DNA of 64,000 bases from assembly GCF_964340395.1 (NCBI RefSeq), contig NC_135571.1:13093546-13157545 (forward strand), read 5' to 3'. Positions 47,561 through 59,946 of this stretch are shown here, one piece after another (the first letter of the stretch is position 1; each line of letters begins with the position of its first letter). Under the pieces are notes generated by a model. That model was not told where the DNA came from. It made no database searches and saw only the letters and a program-made list of their open reading frames with translations. This DNA is from Glandiceps talaboti. Its lineage: Eukaryota > Hemichordata > Enteropneusta > Spengelidae. The translations under genes were made by a program, and so were the position numbers.

Positions 47561-50260
47561 GCGAAATAATGATCCATGAATCTAGTGTTGATCTAGTCGT
47601 GCTTGCATACGGCGTCATTCGGGACTCGATTCTGACAAATAACCGGTGCTGAGGGTCATGTCAGTAATCTAGACCCGTGCACCGTCTGCAAGCAGGAGTA
47701 GAGTTGATCATGGATCTATTATTGACATATATTACTATTATTATTATTTCTTTAATTCAGGCCACCAAGATCTGGACATAGAGGCCTAGAGGCCTGCGCC
47801 CAGTATACAACCTAAGTAAATTAACCTAAGTAAGTAAGATGTCCCATAAAAATTATAAAAAACATACAAACACAAAGAAAAAGGCAGACATAATTGACAG
47901 ACAAGTAAGAAATTGTAGCGTTAGTTTTGATTTTGAAGTGGGTTTTGCTTGCAGACGGACTAATTCTGGACTCGATTCTCAAAGGTCATCCGTGTGGAAG
48001 AAGTGCTTTTGGATCGCTCCGTCTCGAACAATTTTAAACCGCAGTTATCTACCAATATTAACCACCGAAGATTTTATACTGCAGTATAGTTTTTATCCAC
48101 ATCGAACGCTTTCCTGTATTGGACTGTTTAACTTGTTCCTTAGTGGATTCCGTCGATTTACTCGCATGGTGGTTTAGTACATTATACAGTTTTATATCTC
48201 AAGCTTCCAAGAATCAAGATATTATACCATCCCCACAAACAGAAGTATTTGTTTTTATCGACGTGAAATCTTTCCTGTACATCGTTTTTAACGTTTAACC
48301 TGCTCCTAACTGGACTTCGTCGATTTATTTGTCTCGTACCTTGTGACACGTACAATACTGTATTTTTACATCTCAAGTTTTCAAGAGTCAAGTTATCCCG
48401 TCGCTACAAACACAGGCTCCTCTATCATGGTCAAGCTAAAGCTAACACTCGCCTTCATGGCTCTTATGTACCAACTGATGGTGTTTTCTACAGTCAAAGT
48501 AAAACCAGTAATATCATACTCTTCGAAGTCTACTGACATCAATAACTGGGCATGTAGCTCCGATTCTTACTCAGCAGCATTATTCAACTATTGTATCAAA
48601 GACAATCCGGTGAGTATGTTCCATCATGGATCTATTATTGAGTCTATTCATTGCGAACTATAACTTTGCTATTAAGTCAATCAACAGTTCCATCTCATTT
48701 AGTATATTACTCCTTTATCTGGTGATGTCAACATCAATCAAGGTCCGTATAAAGCTAGATATCCACGTGGTGTCTGCAGTAAGGCAGTAAAGTGGAAACA
48801 ACAACCTACTGAATGTGAAAATTGTGAATGTTGGTACCACAAGGTGTGTATTAACATGGGTGATGACGTCTTCAAAGCTCTACAAAGTCACAAATCATAT
48901 CATTTATGTATGGATATGTGATACCTTTGGTCTGCCTAATTTCACATCATCCATTGTTAACAATTCAAGTTTTCTTGACTTATCCAAGTCTTGTGAGTCA
49001 CTGACTGTATCTATAAATTCAACTTTGAATGTCAATGATCTGGAAGATATTAAAGCATACATCCGACATCTACACCAAAGACAAATTGAGCTCAGAATAA
49101 CAAGAGTAAAGCAAAGCAGAAACTTGAGGCAAAACCTATCAAGGTTTTGAATGATAACTGTCAGAGTGCAAGAGTAAAGTTACATCGGTTCCAAGTTCTC
49201 ATAGAGACTGTAGAACCAGATGTCGTAACTGGCACTGAGTCTTGGCTGAATATCTCAATCACAACTGGAGAAATTTTCCCAACAAACTATCAGGTTTTTA
49301 GAAAAGACAAAGGAAATGGTGACACTCATGGAGGGGTATTCATTGCAGTGAAAGATAATCTGATAGCCAGTGAGGTAACAGATCTGACAACTGACTGTGA
49401 GTGTATTTGGGCCAGTAACACCATTATACGTGGGTGCCTTCTACCGTCCTTCTACAACAGGTACAGATTACATTAAAAATCTTGACATTGCCTCGAGTAA
49501 CATCCTGGCTAATGCATCTGTCTGGTTGTCTGGTGACTTCAATCTACCTAATGTTGACTGGGAAGCTTTCCGTTTCAATGCAGGTGTGTCTTATGCTGCT
49601 GGACCTAGTAAAACAATGATTGACATCACGCTTGATCACAACTTATACCAACAAGTGAAGGAGCCTACCAGATCAAATAACATCTTGGAGTCGGACTTGT
49701 GTTTCACAAATTGCCCATCACACGTCATCAGTATGGAAGTCATTCCAGGAATTAGTGACCATGAAGTGGTCACCGCTACTATATCACTCAAACCGAAACT
49801 AGTACGGGCAATCAAGCATAAGATCTATCTCTAGTATAAGAAAACCAACTACACAGAAATACAAACTATGCTACAACACTTTGATAGCAAGCTCTCACCT
49901 GAATACACAGAGGCAGCGGACGTCGATATCTTAGTCTCGGAATTTGACCAGCTAATACAGAACGCCATGAACCAGCATGTCCCCTCAAAAACATCATCCT
50001 CTAGGTGGAAACTACCATGGATTACAGATTCATAAGAAGAGACATATGCAAAAAGAAGCGTCTATACAAAATAAGCAAGGAAACAGGCAACCCTGTCAGC
50101 CTGTGATGCTTTCAAAAAACATCATAGAAACACAGACCGTAAGATCAGAAAAGCTAAACAGGAATATGTACATGACGTCATTGGCGGAAGTCTTCAAACT
50201 AACAACACAAAACCTTCTGGAACTTTATTAAATCAAGCAGACATGTAATGGAAGTGTTTA
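47560..50260 (+). mobile_element. CR1-like LINE, decayed 5' part (PHD-like finger and endonuclease, no RT)
   Basis: Reading plus: 47560-48700 is leader-like sequence with repeated blocks (GCTTGCAKACGG, CATGGATCTATTATTGA). At about 48709-48760 the frame reads SGDVNINQGP, a relic of the 2A-like motif (DxExNPGP) found near the N-terminus of some CR1-type LINE proteins. A Cys/His PHD-like segment follows (RGVCSKAVKW, CENCECWYHKVCINMG, about 48760-48870). At 49140-49840 is an apurinic-type endonuclease: TGTESWLN, GGVFIAVKDN, SGDFNLPNVDW, PGISDHEVV, interrupted by a frame change near 49425. From 49835 to 50250 the linker towards reverse transcriptase decays with stops, and no RT is present. Fragment inactive; clade by motif style. 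Confidence 0.8.
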
Positions 50261-50269
50261 GAGTGTCTG

Positions 50270-50338
50270 ATACAGATACAGATACAGATACAGATACAGA
50301 TACAGATACAGATACAGATACAGATACAGATACAGACA
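50270..50338. repeat. (ACAGAT)n hexanucleotide repeat
   Basis: About eleven ACAGAT units where the LINE fragment stops; either an independent microsatellite or growth at the truncation junction. Confidence 0.95.
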
Positions 50339-50469
50339 TAGTCAGTATCACGTCCCGTACACCGTTGCATGCAGGACTATACACATGCAACCTTCTGACT
50401 CCATGCATCCATTCATCCGTCCAATGTAGGCAAATAAATCCATGATCTCTATATTTATTGATTTCATAT

Positions 50470-50646
50470 CACAGGGAAAAGGACAAATCAATTTTGTTTT
50501 AAGTATTGATAACAGATAGGAAATAGGAATAAAACAGTGAGAGGAAACAATATTATTTAAAACTTTATTTGAAATATACAGAAAATAATATTAGAAATCT
50601 GGAAAATCGCAAGGACAAAATTGATTATATGTCCTTTTCCCTGTGG
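50470..50646. mobile_element. MITE with terminal inverted repeats
   Basis: Ends are CACAGGGAAAAGGACA and TGTCCTTTTCCCTGTGG, with AATCAATTTTGT / ACAAAATTGATT just inside. The flank TCATAT (50464-50469 and 50647-50652) looks like a target-site duplication. No coding capacity; a non-autonomous DNA transposon of unassigned superfamily. Confidence 0.7.
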
Positions 50647-51016
50647 TCATATCTAGTCCTGCTTGCAGACTGAGTAAGTCGGTAACTATCAAGAGAACTC
50701 GGCCAGTAATGCAAACGAATATATCGTGTAATTGTCATAAACATAAAGAAGCAAAGTTTTGAAGGCAAGATATGTAATTAAATAATTTGTTGTTTCTTTT
50801 ATGTTGCAATTTGATGGTATCAGAATTGTATGTACACTCGGAGATCGGAACGTTAAGTTGATAGATAGCAATATGTTGACAGAGACACAGACACAGATCA
50901 AGAATGGTGTGTGTGTGATCTTTGGAAAGAGAGTTCACCAAACATGACATTTAATAATAATGAAATCTGGTTGAATTTTCATCAGAATTGTTTTTGTTAA
51001 TATCATTCAGAAAACT

Positions 51017-51287
51017 ATGAGTGACAAGAAACGGAGAAACCGAGTCCAGGGTTCCTGGGCTGCACCAACCAGTAAAGCAGGTATCCAGATTAAGAGAGAA
51101 TCACCAAAGGCTAAACCATTTAGTTCACCAGCTGCAAGTCAAAGTTGGACAGCTGGTGCAGAAACAGAACATAAATTTACATATGTTGAGACCGGGCAAA
51201 TAAAACAGGAACGACCACCAGATATTCATATCCAGTAAGTTGGTTATTTTTTACCCTCCCACAAGAAGAGTTTTTGTGGTTATGGTT

Positions 51288-51318
<31 letters not shown>

Positions 51319-51449
51319 ATCCGTCCGTCCGTCCGTCCGTCTGTCTGTCTGTCTTATGGTTATGGTTTCTGTCTGTTTGTCTGTCTGTCTGCTTGTTTGT
51401 CTGTGTCTATCTGCCTATGTGTCTTTGTCTGTCTCTCTGTCTCTGTGTG

Positions 51450-51494
<45 letters not shown>

Positions 51495-53737
51495 GTATGT
51501 CTGTCTGTCTATCTGGCTGTCTATCTAGTATATGTGTCATCATTTTCTCAGAAATGGCTGGCTCAATCAACACAATTTAGTACACACATTCTTTGGGGTG
51601 ACTACTAGAACTGATCAGTATTTTGGTGAGATTTATGCAAGATAAACACATGTAGCATATTGATAAAAAGATACTGTGCAATCACAATTCACATGCTTTT
51701 GTATACAATGAACATTGATGCCCTCTTGCATGTAATAATGTTTATTGGTATTGCACTGTAGTGAAAATACCACTAGTATGTGTATGCTTTGCTGTAATTA
51801 ATCTCTAGTACATATATGTAATAATTACTTTGGGAAAATACCACTAGTATGTGCATGCTTCGCTGCAAGTAATCTCCAGTACATATATATAATAATTACT
51901 TTGGGAAAATACCACTAGTATGTGTGTGCTTCGCTGCAAGTAATCTCTGGTACATATATGTAATAATTACTTTGGGAAAATACCACTAGTATGTGCATGC
52001 TTCGCTGCAAGTAATCTCTGGTACATATATATAATAATTACTTTGGGAAAATACCACTAGTATGTGTGTGCTTCGCTGTAATTAATCTCTAGTACATATA
52101 TGTAATAATTACTTTGGGAAAATACCACTAGTATGTGTATGCTTCGCTGTAATTAATCTCTAGTACATATATGTAATAATTACTTTGGGAAAATACCACT
52201 AGTATGTGTATGCTTCGCTGTAATTAATCTCTAGTACATATATATAATAATTACTTTGGGAAAATACCACTACTATGTGTGTGCATGCTGCACTGCAAGT
52301 AATCTCTGGTACATATGTATAATAATTACTTTGGGAAAATACCACTACTATGTGTGTGCATGCTGCACTGCAAGTAATCTCTGGTACATATATATAATAA
52401 TTACTTTGGGAAAATACCACTACTATGTGTGTGCATGCTGCACTGCAAGTAATCTCTGGTACATATATGTAATAATTACTTTGGGAAAATACCACTAGTA
52501 TGTGTGTGCTGCACTGCAAGTAATCTCTGGTACATATATGTAATAATTACTTTGGGAAAATACCACTACTATGTGCATGCCGCACTGCAAGTAATCTCTG
52601 GTACATATATAATAATTACTTTGGGTATATACCACTACTATGTGCATGCTGCACTGCAAGTAATCTCTGGTACATATATATATATTATAATAATTACTTT
52701 GGGAAAATACCACTAGTATGTGTGTGCTGCACTGCAAGTAATCTCTGGTACATATATAATAATTACTTTGGGAAAATACCACTACTATGTGCATGCTGCA
52801 CTGCAAGTAATCTCTGGTACATATATATATATTATAATAATTACTTTGGGAAAATACCACTAGTATGCGCATGCTTCACTGTAATTAATCTCTGGTACAT
52901 ATATATAATAATTGCTTTGGGTATATACCACTAGTATGTGCATGCTTCGCTGTAATTAATCTCTGGTACATATATATAATAATTACTTTGGGAAAATACC
53001 ACTAGTATGTGCATGCATCGCTGCAAGTAATCTCTGGTACATATATAATAATTACTTTGATATGTTTTATTCAGGGAAAAACAAGAAGATTACGTCTTAA
53101 GTGAAGAACCATCAGGTTTATCAAGGTAAGCACAAATAGAGATGATTACTTATTTACTTGTGACTATTTTCACCATTTCTTTCAGTACTTCTGTTCATAC
53201 CTAAACCATCACTAGGTGCAACTGGGACATTTATTTCATTAAATAACCAAAGATAAATTCACTAAACTTTGGTCAGTTACTTAAAAAAGACATCGTGTCT
53301 GTTAATTAGTAGTCGATATTATCTATAGGTGGTGTAGTGGAAAGTTTAAATCTTGAGTGAATGCTTGGTTTTGAATGTCACCAACTGTACTGGTTGTTAC
53401 TCAAATATCATTTTCAATCTGACAATTGCAATATATTCACTGAAAATTGTTAAAATACCAATTGTTAGACAGTGTACATGTTAACCACTGGTTGATATTA
53501 TCCATAGGTATTTCAGAAACAGGTTGAAAATGTGATTGCCATTTAGGGTGCTAATTTTGGGTAGAGGTTGCCATGTGAATGCTTTAATCCTATGCACTTA
53601 TAGTGGCTGCAATGGACTGTATGTTCCCCAGGGAGTTGAGGCAATAAAGGGAAACAGTGCTGCTATAGGTCTGTGCCAGGGGTAATAATTGTAAAATGTT
53701 TTGAGCGCAAAGTGGGAAAGTGCTATATAAAAACCAA

Positions 53738-53785
<48 letters not shown>

Positions 53786-56700
53786 CTTGCAAGGCTTATA
53801 AGTGTATGAAACCAACATATTTTCCATCATTTAAAATCCAAGCCTAGTGAATTCACAAGGTATACTTTCCCATTAATCAAAAACTTTATTCCTTTTCAGA
53901 ATAAGATACTATCCAGACTTTCTCAAAGATGAAGATCTTGATGAAATGTATGATATTCTAGAGAATACGTTACCATGGAAACGACGAAGTGATGTCAAGC
54001 ATGGTATGATAATGTTGTGACTATGTTGTCTTTGAAATTCTGTATTTTAGTCATAAAATGCAGAAATAAACTGTTTTAGGTTATTCTGTCACCGTAATCA
54101 TAAAAACTCAAACCCATTTTCAGTTAAAATCAAGAAAAAAAATGAGATGATGGATCCTCAAATTTGTTTAATTTCAAAGCGGCCAGAAGCAAAGTTACAT
54201 ATTATATTGTACCATATCATCTATACAGTTACAAAAAATATGTTTACTCACAGGTGATTAAGTGTTATTTAGGGTAAATTATTTTATCGAACAAAACATT
54301 TTTAAAAAAATGTTGCTCTTGCAGCTCGTTCAGTTTTAAATAACACAACAAACTGTTGACAGCTGTACCCTAATATAAACCACAAGTTATATGATCGTTA
54401 ATGGTTTTTTTTTCGGTGTCTTTTTTAAACAGGTGTACCCTATGAACAACCCAGAATGACTGCATGGTATGGAGATCTGCCCTATTCCTATTCAGGAGTC
54501 ATTTTACAACCAAATCCTCAGGTAGGAATTGTCCAAGTTCTGTCGTCATGACTACAGAGTAGTTTTGAGGCACTGAATGTACTCGACGTATAATAAGTAG
54601 TTTAATATTCAGTACATTAGGCCACCGACTTCTTTGTACAAAATGAAAATAAATATAAAAATAAATGTCAATATACAGAAAACAACCGGAATAGAGCATT
54701 ATACGTGAAATAAATATCATATCACAGAGGCTGTACTAAATGTATCAGATGATAGTAAACATAACATGAACACCACAGTGTGGGAAAGCACTGTATAAAA
54801 AACAAACTTTATTAGTATTATTATAGACACCGTTAAGTTGTTTGATAAATAAAAAATAAAAAATAAACACATTTGTCATCCTTATGTCCACTTTAATATT
54901 TTATTTCTGCTCTTTTCTGTTTTTTTCTTTTTTCTAGTGGACTCCATTACTTCAATATCTTAAAGACCTATTAAGAGAGAAAACTTTGTTGGACTTTAAT
55001 TCAATGCTGGCCAACCTTTACCGTGATGAACATGACAGCGTTGATTGGCATTGTGACAATGAAAAATCACTGGGTGATAAACCACTTATTGCATCACTGA
55101 CGTTTGGAGAAGTAAGGAATTTCCTACTAAGGAAGAAACCACCTCCAGTAAGAACCTGACATTTGTTTTATTTTTAATGTACCTTACAAGTGATGATATT
55201 ACATGTATTAGCTTACCGTCAGTTCATATGGGATTATGACTATCGTCTTTGCAGCCACTTCTAGTGACAAGTGACAAGGCCCCTTAGGTCACTTGTATTT
55301 TCCATGGCTGAATGAAGAAAAATATTGGGGAATAATATCTAAATGTACTACTGTGTAACTTTTGTGCTATTAACGTTAGTGCTATGTCAGTTAGTGTGTA
55401 AGGTATGCCATGACAGGGCGCCCTCACACAGAGACCGTACCAGTGTAAGGTATGCCGTGACAGGGCGCCCTCACACAGAGACCGTACCAGTGTAAGGTAT
55501 GCCATGACAGGGCACCCTCACACAGAGACCGTACCAGTGTAAGGTATGCTATGACAGGGCGCCCTCACACAGAAACCGTACCAGTGTAAAGTATGCTGTG
55601 ACAGGGCACCCTCACACAGAGACCGTACCAGTGTAAGGTATGCCATGACAGGGCGCCCTCATGCAGAGACCGTACCAGTGTAAGGTATGCCATGACAGGG
55701 CGCCCTCACACAGAGACCGTACCAGTGTAAGGTATGCCATGACAGGGCGCCCTCACACAGAAACCGTACCAGTGTAAAGTATGCTGTGACAGGGCACCCT
55801 CACACAGAGACCGTACCAGTGTAAGGTATGCCATGACAGGGCGCCCTCACAAAGTCTATACATCAGTATACCTAGTTTATTTTAGTGGTTCTGTCTCTTC
55901 AGTTACTTAGTGTAGTACACGTACATATGATGTACCAGCTGTGGAGTTATGCAGTGGAGTACACTATTGTACTGCTTATGGTGGACTGCTGACAGTAACT
56001 ATCACTGACAGTACACTGACATGTATACCATGATGCAACACTGAAAAGTCTACACTACATACCAGCAACCAGAGTCAGTGGTATGTTAGAGGTGTTCTAC
56101 CCTAGTGTACTACTAGTGGAGAAGGCAATGTAACGCTTATGTACCTCCACAACTAAGTTACACGGGGAATTTGCGCAATTGCATGTGCACCTCCCACTGC
56201 CTCACCATCTATCCTCACACCGTGTAGCCTCCCACTGCCTCCCCACCTATCCCCAAGGCTTGTACCCTAATTGTTTTATCATTACCTTTGTATGTTATGT
56301 TATGTTATGTTATGTTATGTTATGTTATGTTATGTTATGTTATGTTATGTTATGTTGTTATGTTATGTTATGTTATGTTATGCTATGTTATGTTATGTTA
56401 TGTTATGTTATGTTATGTTATGCTACGTTATGTTTGCAGGAGGAAGACTATTCAACTCAGCAACATGTCAAAATACCACTAGTACCTGGCAGTCTATTAA
56501 TTATGGAGGGTGCAACACAGGATGATTGGCAGGTTGGTTTACATTCATTCTAGTCAGGTGACCTTTATAGTATGGTTTACATTCATTCTAGTCAGGTGAC
56601 CTTTATAGTATGGTTTACATTCATTCTAGTCAGGTGACCTTTATAGTATGGTTTACATTCATTCTAGTCAGGTGACCTTTATAGTATGGTTTACATTCAT

Positions 56701-58032
56701 TCTAGTCAGGTGACCTTTATAGTATGGTTTACATTCATTCTAGTCAGGTGACCTTTATAGTATGGTTTACATTCATTCTAGTCAGGTGACCTTTATAGTA
56801 TGGTTTACATTCATTCTAGTCAGGTGACCTTTATAGTATGGTTTACATTCATTCTAGTCAGGTGACCTTTATAGTATTGTTTACATTCATTCTAGTCAGG
56901 TGACCTTTATAGTATGGTTTACATTCATTCTAGTCAGGTGACCTTTATAGTATGGTTTACATTCATTCTAGTCAGGTGACCTTTATAGTAAGGTTTACAT
57001 TCATTCTAGTCAGGTGACCTTTATAGTATGGTTTACATTCATTCTAGTCAGGTGACTTTTATAGTATGGTTTACATTCATTCTAGTCAGGTGACTTGTAT
57101 AGTATGGTTTACATTCATTCTAGTCAGGTGACTTTTATAGTAAGGTTTACATTCATTCTAGTCAGGTGACCTTTATAGTATGGTTTACATTCATTCTAGT
57201 CAGGTGACTTGTATAGTATGGTTTACATTCATTCTAGTCAGGTGACTTTTATAGTATGGTTTACATTCATTCTGACCTTTATAGTATGGTTTACATTCAT
57301 TCTAGTCAGGTGACCTTTATAGTATGGTTTACATTCATTCTAGTCAGGTGACCTTTATAGTATGGTTTACATTCATTCTATAGTCAGGTGACCTTTATAG
57401 TATGGTTTACATTCATTCTAGTCAGGTGACCTTTATAGTATGGTTTACATTCATTCTATAGTCAGGTGACCTTTATAGTATGGTTTACATTCATTCTAGT
57501 CAGGTGACCTTTATAGTATGGTTTACATTCATTCTAGTCAGGTGACCTTTATAGTATGGTTTACATTCATTCTAGTCAGGTGACCTTTATAGTATGGTTT
57601 ACATTCATTCTAGTCAGGTGACCTTTATAGTATGGTTTACATTCATTCTAGTCAGGTGACCTTTATAGTATGGTTTACATTCATTCTAGTCAGGTGACCT
57701 TTATAGTATGGTTTACATTCATTCTAGTCAGGTGACCTTTATAGTATTGCTTACATTCATTCTAGTCAGGTGACCTTTATAGTATGGTTTACAGGTCATC
57801 CTAAAGTCAGGTCCTGCTGCTGTACACCATTGGATCACAAAACCCAAAACTGGACCATAAAGATTATTACCATATTACTATATATAAGATGATACCTTTT
57901 TAAGAAAATGACATAACTTAGTGTTAATACTTGTTTTGATGTAACTTTATTTGACAGCATAGTATACCAAAGGAATATCACAGTCGGGGTTCAAGGATAA
58001 ATCTCACATTCAGGACAATATATCCCGAATAA
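51017..58032 (+). CDS. ALKBH3: alpha-ketoglutarate-dependent dioxygenase ALKBH3, 279 residues, seven exons
   Basis: Fe(II)/2-oxoglutarate dioxygenase that removes 1-methyladenine and 3-methylcytosine from single-stranded DNA and RNA. Exons: 51017-51234, 53075-53125, 53900-54003, 54433-54521, 54938-55147, 56440-56532, 57958-58032; all GT-AG and phases join. Start [17 protein letters not shown] aligns with human MEEKRRRARVQGAWAAP. Family motifs: [40 protein letters not shown] (iron ligands His192 and Asp194), [22 protein letters not shown], then [19 protein letters not shown] (iron ligand His256; Arg268 and Arg274 for 2-oxoglutarate). Human length is 286, so the protein looks complete and active. 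Introns 1, 5 and 6 hold large arrays. Confidence 0.97.
51285..51530. repeat. (GTCT)n microsatellite in ALKBH3 intron 1
   Basis: CTGT/CCGT tetramers with a repeated GGTTATGGTTTCTGTCTGT block, starting about 50 bp after the exon 1 donor. Confidence 0.93.
51725..53060. repeat. ~72-bp minisatellite in ALKBH3 intron 1
   Basis: About 18 units: ATAATAATTACTTTGGGAAA, then ATACCACTAGTATGTGTATG and CTTCGCTGTAATTAATCTCT, then GGTACATATAT. Variants (CTTCGCTG/CTGCACTG; TAATTAAT/CAAGTAAT) are clustered: GCACTGCAAG types lie in the right half. The array ends about 15 bp before the exon 2 acceptor, whose flank ATAATAATTACTTTGATATG is a last partial unit. Confidence 0.93.
53295..53510 (+). repeat. unclassified dispersed repeat (reverse of 1905-2260)
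   Basis: Contains GATATTATCTATAGGTGGTG, TTCACTGAAAATTGTTA and CATGTTAACCACTGGTTGAT, mirroring 1905-2170. Confidence 0.55.
53590..53785 (+). repeat. SINE/LINE-tail-like repeat, copy 2, with (ATT)n
   Basis: Matches 1-170 inverted; ends GTGGGAAAGTGCTATATAAA and about 15 ATT triplets. A shorter tail of the same kind (GTGGGAAAGCACTGTATAAA) is at 54780-54830. Confidence 0.6.
55255..55345 (+). repeat. FB1 single-arm fragment
   Basis: CCCCTTAGGTCACTTGTATT, then GGCTGAATGAAGAAAAATAT and TGGGGAATAATATCTAA, in ALKBH3 intron 5. Confidence 0.7.
55385..55850. repeat. 47-bp minisatellite (right-arm type of hairpin HB)
   Basis: About ten units: GTGTAAGGTATGCCATGACA, GGGCGCCCTCACACAGAGAC, CGTACCA. The first 35 bp match the reverse complement of the HB right arm at 44811-44846. 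Confidence 0.95.
55860..56285. other. ALKBH3 intron 5, nothing recognised
   Basis: Ordinary sequence with a few GTACA-rich stretches and a CTCCCACTGCCTC pair near 56190 and 56230. Confidence 0.4.
56288..56434. repeat. (TATGT)n microsatellite forming the acceptor tract of ALKBH3 exon 6
   Basis: About 28 TATGT pentamers run straight into TTTGCAG at 56433-56439, so the repeat itself supplies the branch point and pyrimidine region. Confidence 0.93.
56533..57795. repeat. 38-bp minisatellite beginning at the ALKBH3 exon 6 donor
   Basis: About 33 units: GGTTTACATTCATTCTAGTC then AGGTGACCTTTATAGTAT. The first unit starts 3 nt into the intron (GTT|GGTTTAC), and a decayed unit ends near 57795. Each unit contains an acceptor-like TTCATTCTAG closely followed by a donor-like CAGGTGACC. 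Confidence 0.95.
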
Positions 58033-58101
58033 AAAGACAGTGGAATATATGACAGCTGTGGTCTCCATGGATAAATATTGTGTTCCTGATGATATACAGT
58101 C

Positions 58102-58425
<324 letters not shown>

Positions 58426-58720
58426 GAAACAGACAGGTATTAAGATATAACCCAAACAATCCAATGACTTAATTTTGCATACGTATCAATAAATGTTGTG
58501 GACATCCGTACAATGCAATCAACATTAACATTATACTAGAATGTACTTCAATTTAAGTATTTTCACTTGAGTAAAAAGCTTATAACAGTTTGTGCCACTT
58601 TAAGTTAATGTGTTGAATTTTGTTTTCTTTGTCTAAACATGAATGTCTTCTGTTCTATGGGAGTTCATGTATTTGTTGATTAAGAAGGCTTGTAAATATT
58701 ATGAAAAAAAGGTGTTCTGA

Positions 58721-58726
58721 AATAAA
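58721..58726 (+). terminator. ALKBH3: ALKBH3 poly(A) signal
   Basis: AATAAA followed by GGATTGTTTGTTTT, a GT-rich downstream element, about 690 nt after the stop. Confidence 0.6.
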
Positions 58727-58790
58727 GGATTGTTTGTTTTAAGTTATGGTCTTCCATCTTAGTTTTATCTCATCTACTGTCATTCATTCT

Positions 58791-58793
<3 letters not shown>

Positions 58794-58837
<44 letters not shown>
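58794..58837. repeat. (CA)n microsatellite
   Basis: About 22 CA units. Confidence 0.95.
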
Positions 58838-58840
<3 letters not shown>

Positions 58841-58984
58841 TAATGAGCTATCACACCTAAAATAGAATTTGACCACCTAGGCATGTCTTATAGAATTAGA
58901 CCACCTAGGCACACAATAAAAATAACTCCATTTTTATACAAATATTAGTCATAATTAGTCTTGATTCATGTTTAATTAGATTTT

Positions 58985-59345
58985 ATTCCCCAATATTTTT
59001 TTCTTCATTTGGCCAAGGAAATACGAGTGACTTAAGGGGCCCTTATCACTACCAGTCGCTAGACAAGTAGTGACAATCCTTAGGTTATGAGTATTTCCCG
59101 GCTGAATGAAGAAAAGTATTGGAGTATAACATAATTATACAAGTTATACAAGAGCCAGTAATGTCAAAGAAAAATTGAGGAAAGTAATGGCAATTTTGAA
59201 TATTTTGACTCATATTTCGAACACAGCAGAACCAATGATGTAGACACGCATTAATTGTTGTGACATAGACACACGTTGTTGTGATGTAGAATAATCAGAG
59301 TATATATTCCATATTTTTGGCTGATGCATGGTATAAGGTATATAC
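58985..59345 (+). repeat. foldback element FB1, copy 3 (fullest)
   Basis: Arms TTCCCCAATATTTTTTTCTT...ACGAGTGACTTAAGGGGCCC and CCTTAGGTTATGAGTATTTC...GGCTGAATGAAGAAAAGTAT around a centre with CTAGACAAGTAGTGAC; outer flank with CGAACACAGCAGAACCAATG and ATATATTCCATATTTTTGGC. Confidence 0.85.
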
Positions 59346-59734
59346 TTGATCATGTACATCATTTCATAACATTGTTATTGCCAAACATTTATCAGATTTC
59401 ATATGATTTGATTGTCTTATATTGATAGCATCAACATATAGTATACACAAATATCTACAACCATCATGTACAAATAATACAAAAAATATTAATATTTTTG
59501 TGTGTGACATTTTATTCAAAACTTACACTACCACATTATAATATTCAGTCCAATAACCTTCATTGAAATATTAATGTTATACCAGTCACCTTTACCTATA
59601 TAGTGTAAAATACACAATCTTACAGTTACAATTAGAAAGAATTTTTAAAGCCAGTGGTCAATGAAATAAAAGATCTCATTGGAAATGAACAGATATTTCA
59701 TACAACATTTGAATGTAAGCATCTCGTAGCTTCT
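59346..59734. other. non-coding, nothing recognised
   Basis: AT-rich intergenic sequence. Confidence 0.4.
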
Positions 59735-59946
59735 TTAGTGCACTGTTGAGATACATCGTTAGCTGGTCATACCTCCCTAGCCCTATAGCCTGTTTACTGC
59801 ACTGTTGAGATACATCATTAGCTGGTTGTACCTCCTAGCCCTATAGCTTGTTTAGTGCACTGTTGAACAATATCATTAACTGGTCATACCTCCAAACCTC
59901 ATATTCTGTGAAAGCTCAGAGGTACAACCAGCTAACGATGTCTCTT
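59735..59946. repeat. hairpin element HC with three tandem arm units
   Basis: CACTGTTGAGATACATCGTT then AGCTGGTCATACCTCC starts at 59741, 59800 and 59859 (59-bp period); an inverted arm, GAGGTACAACCAGCTAACGA, follows at about 59920. Confidence 0.75.
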
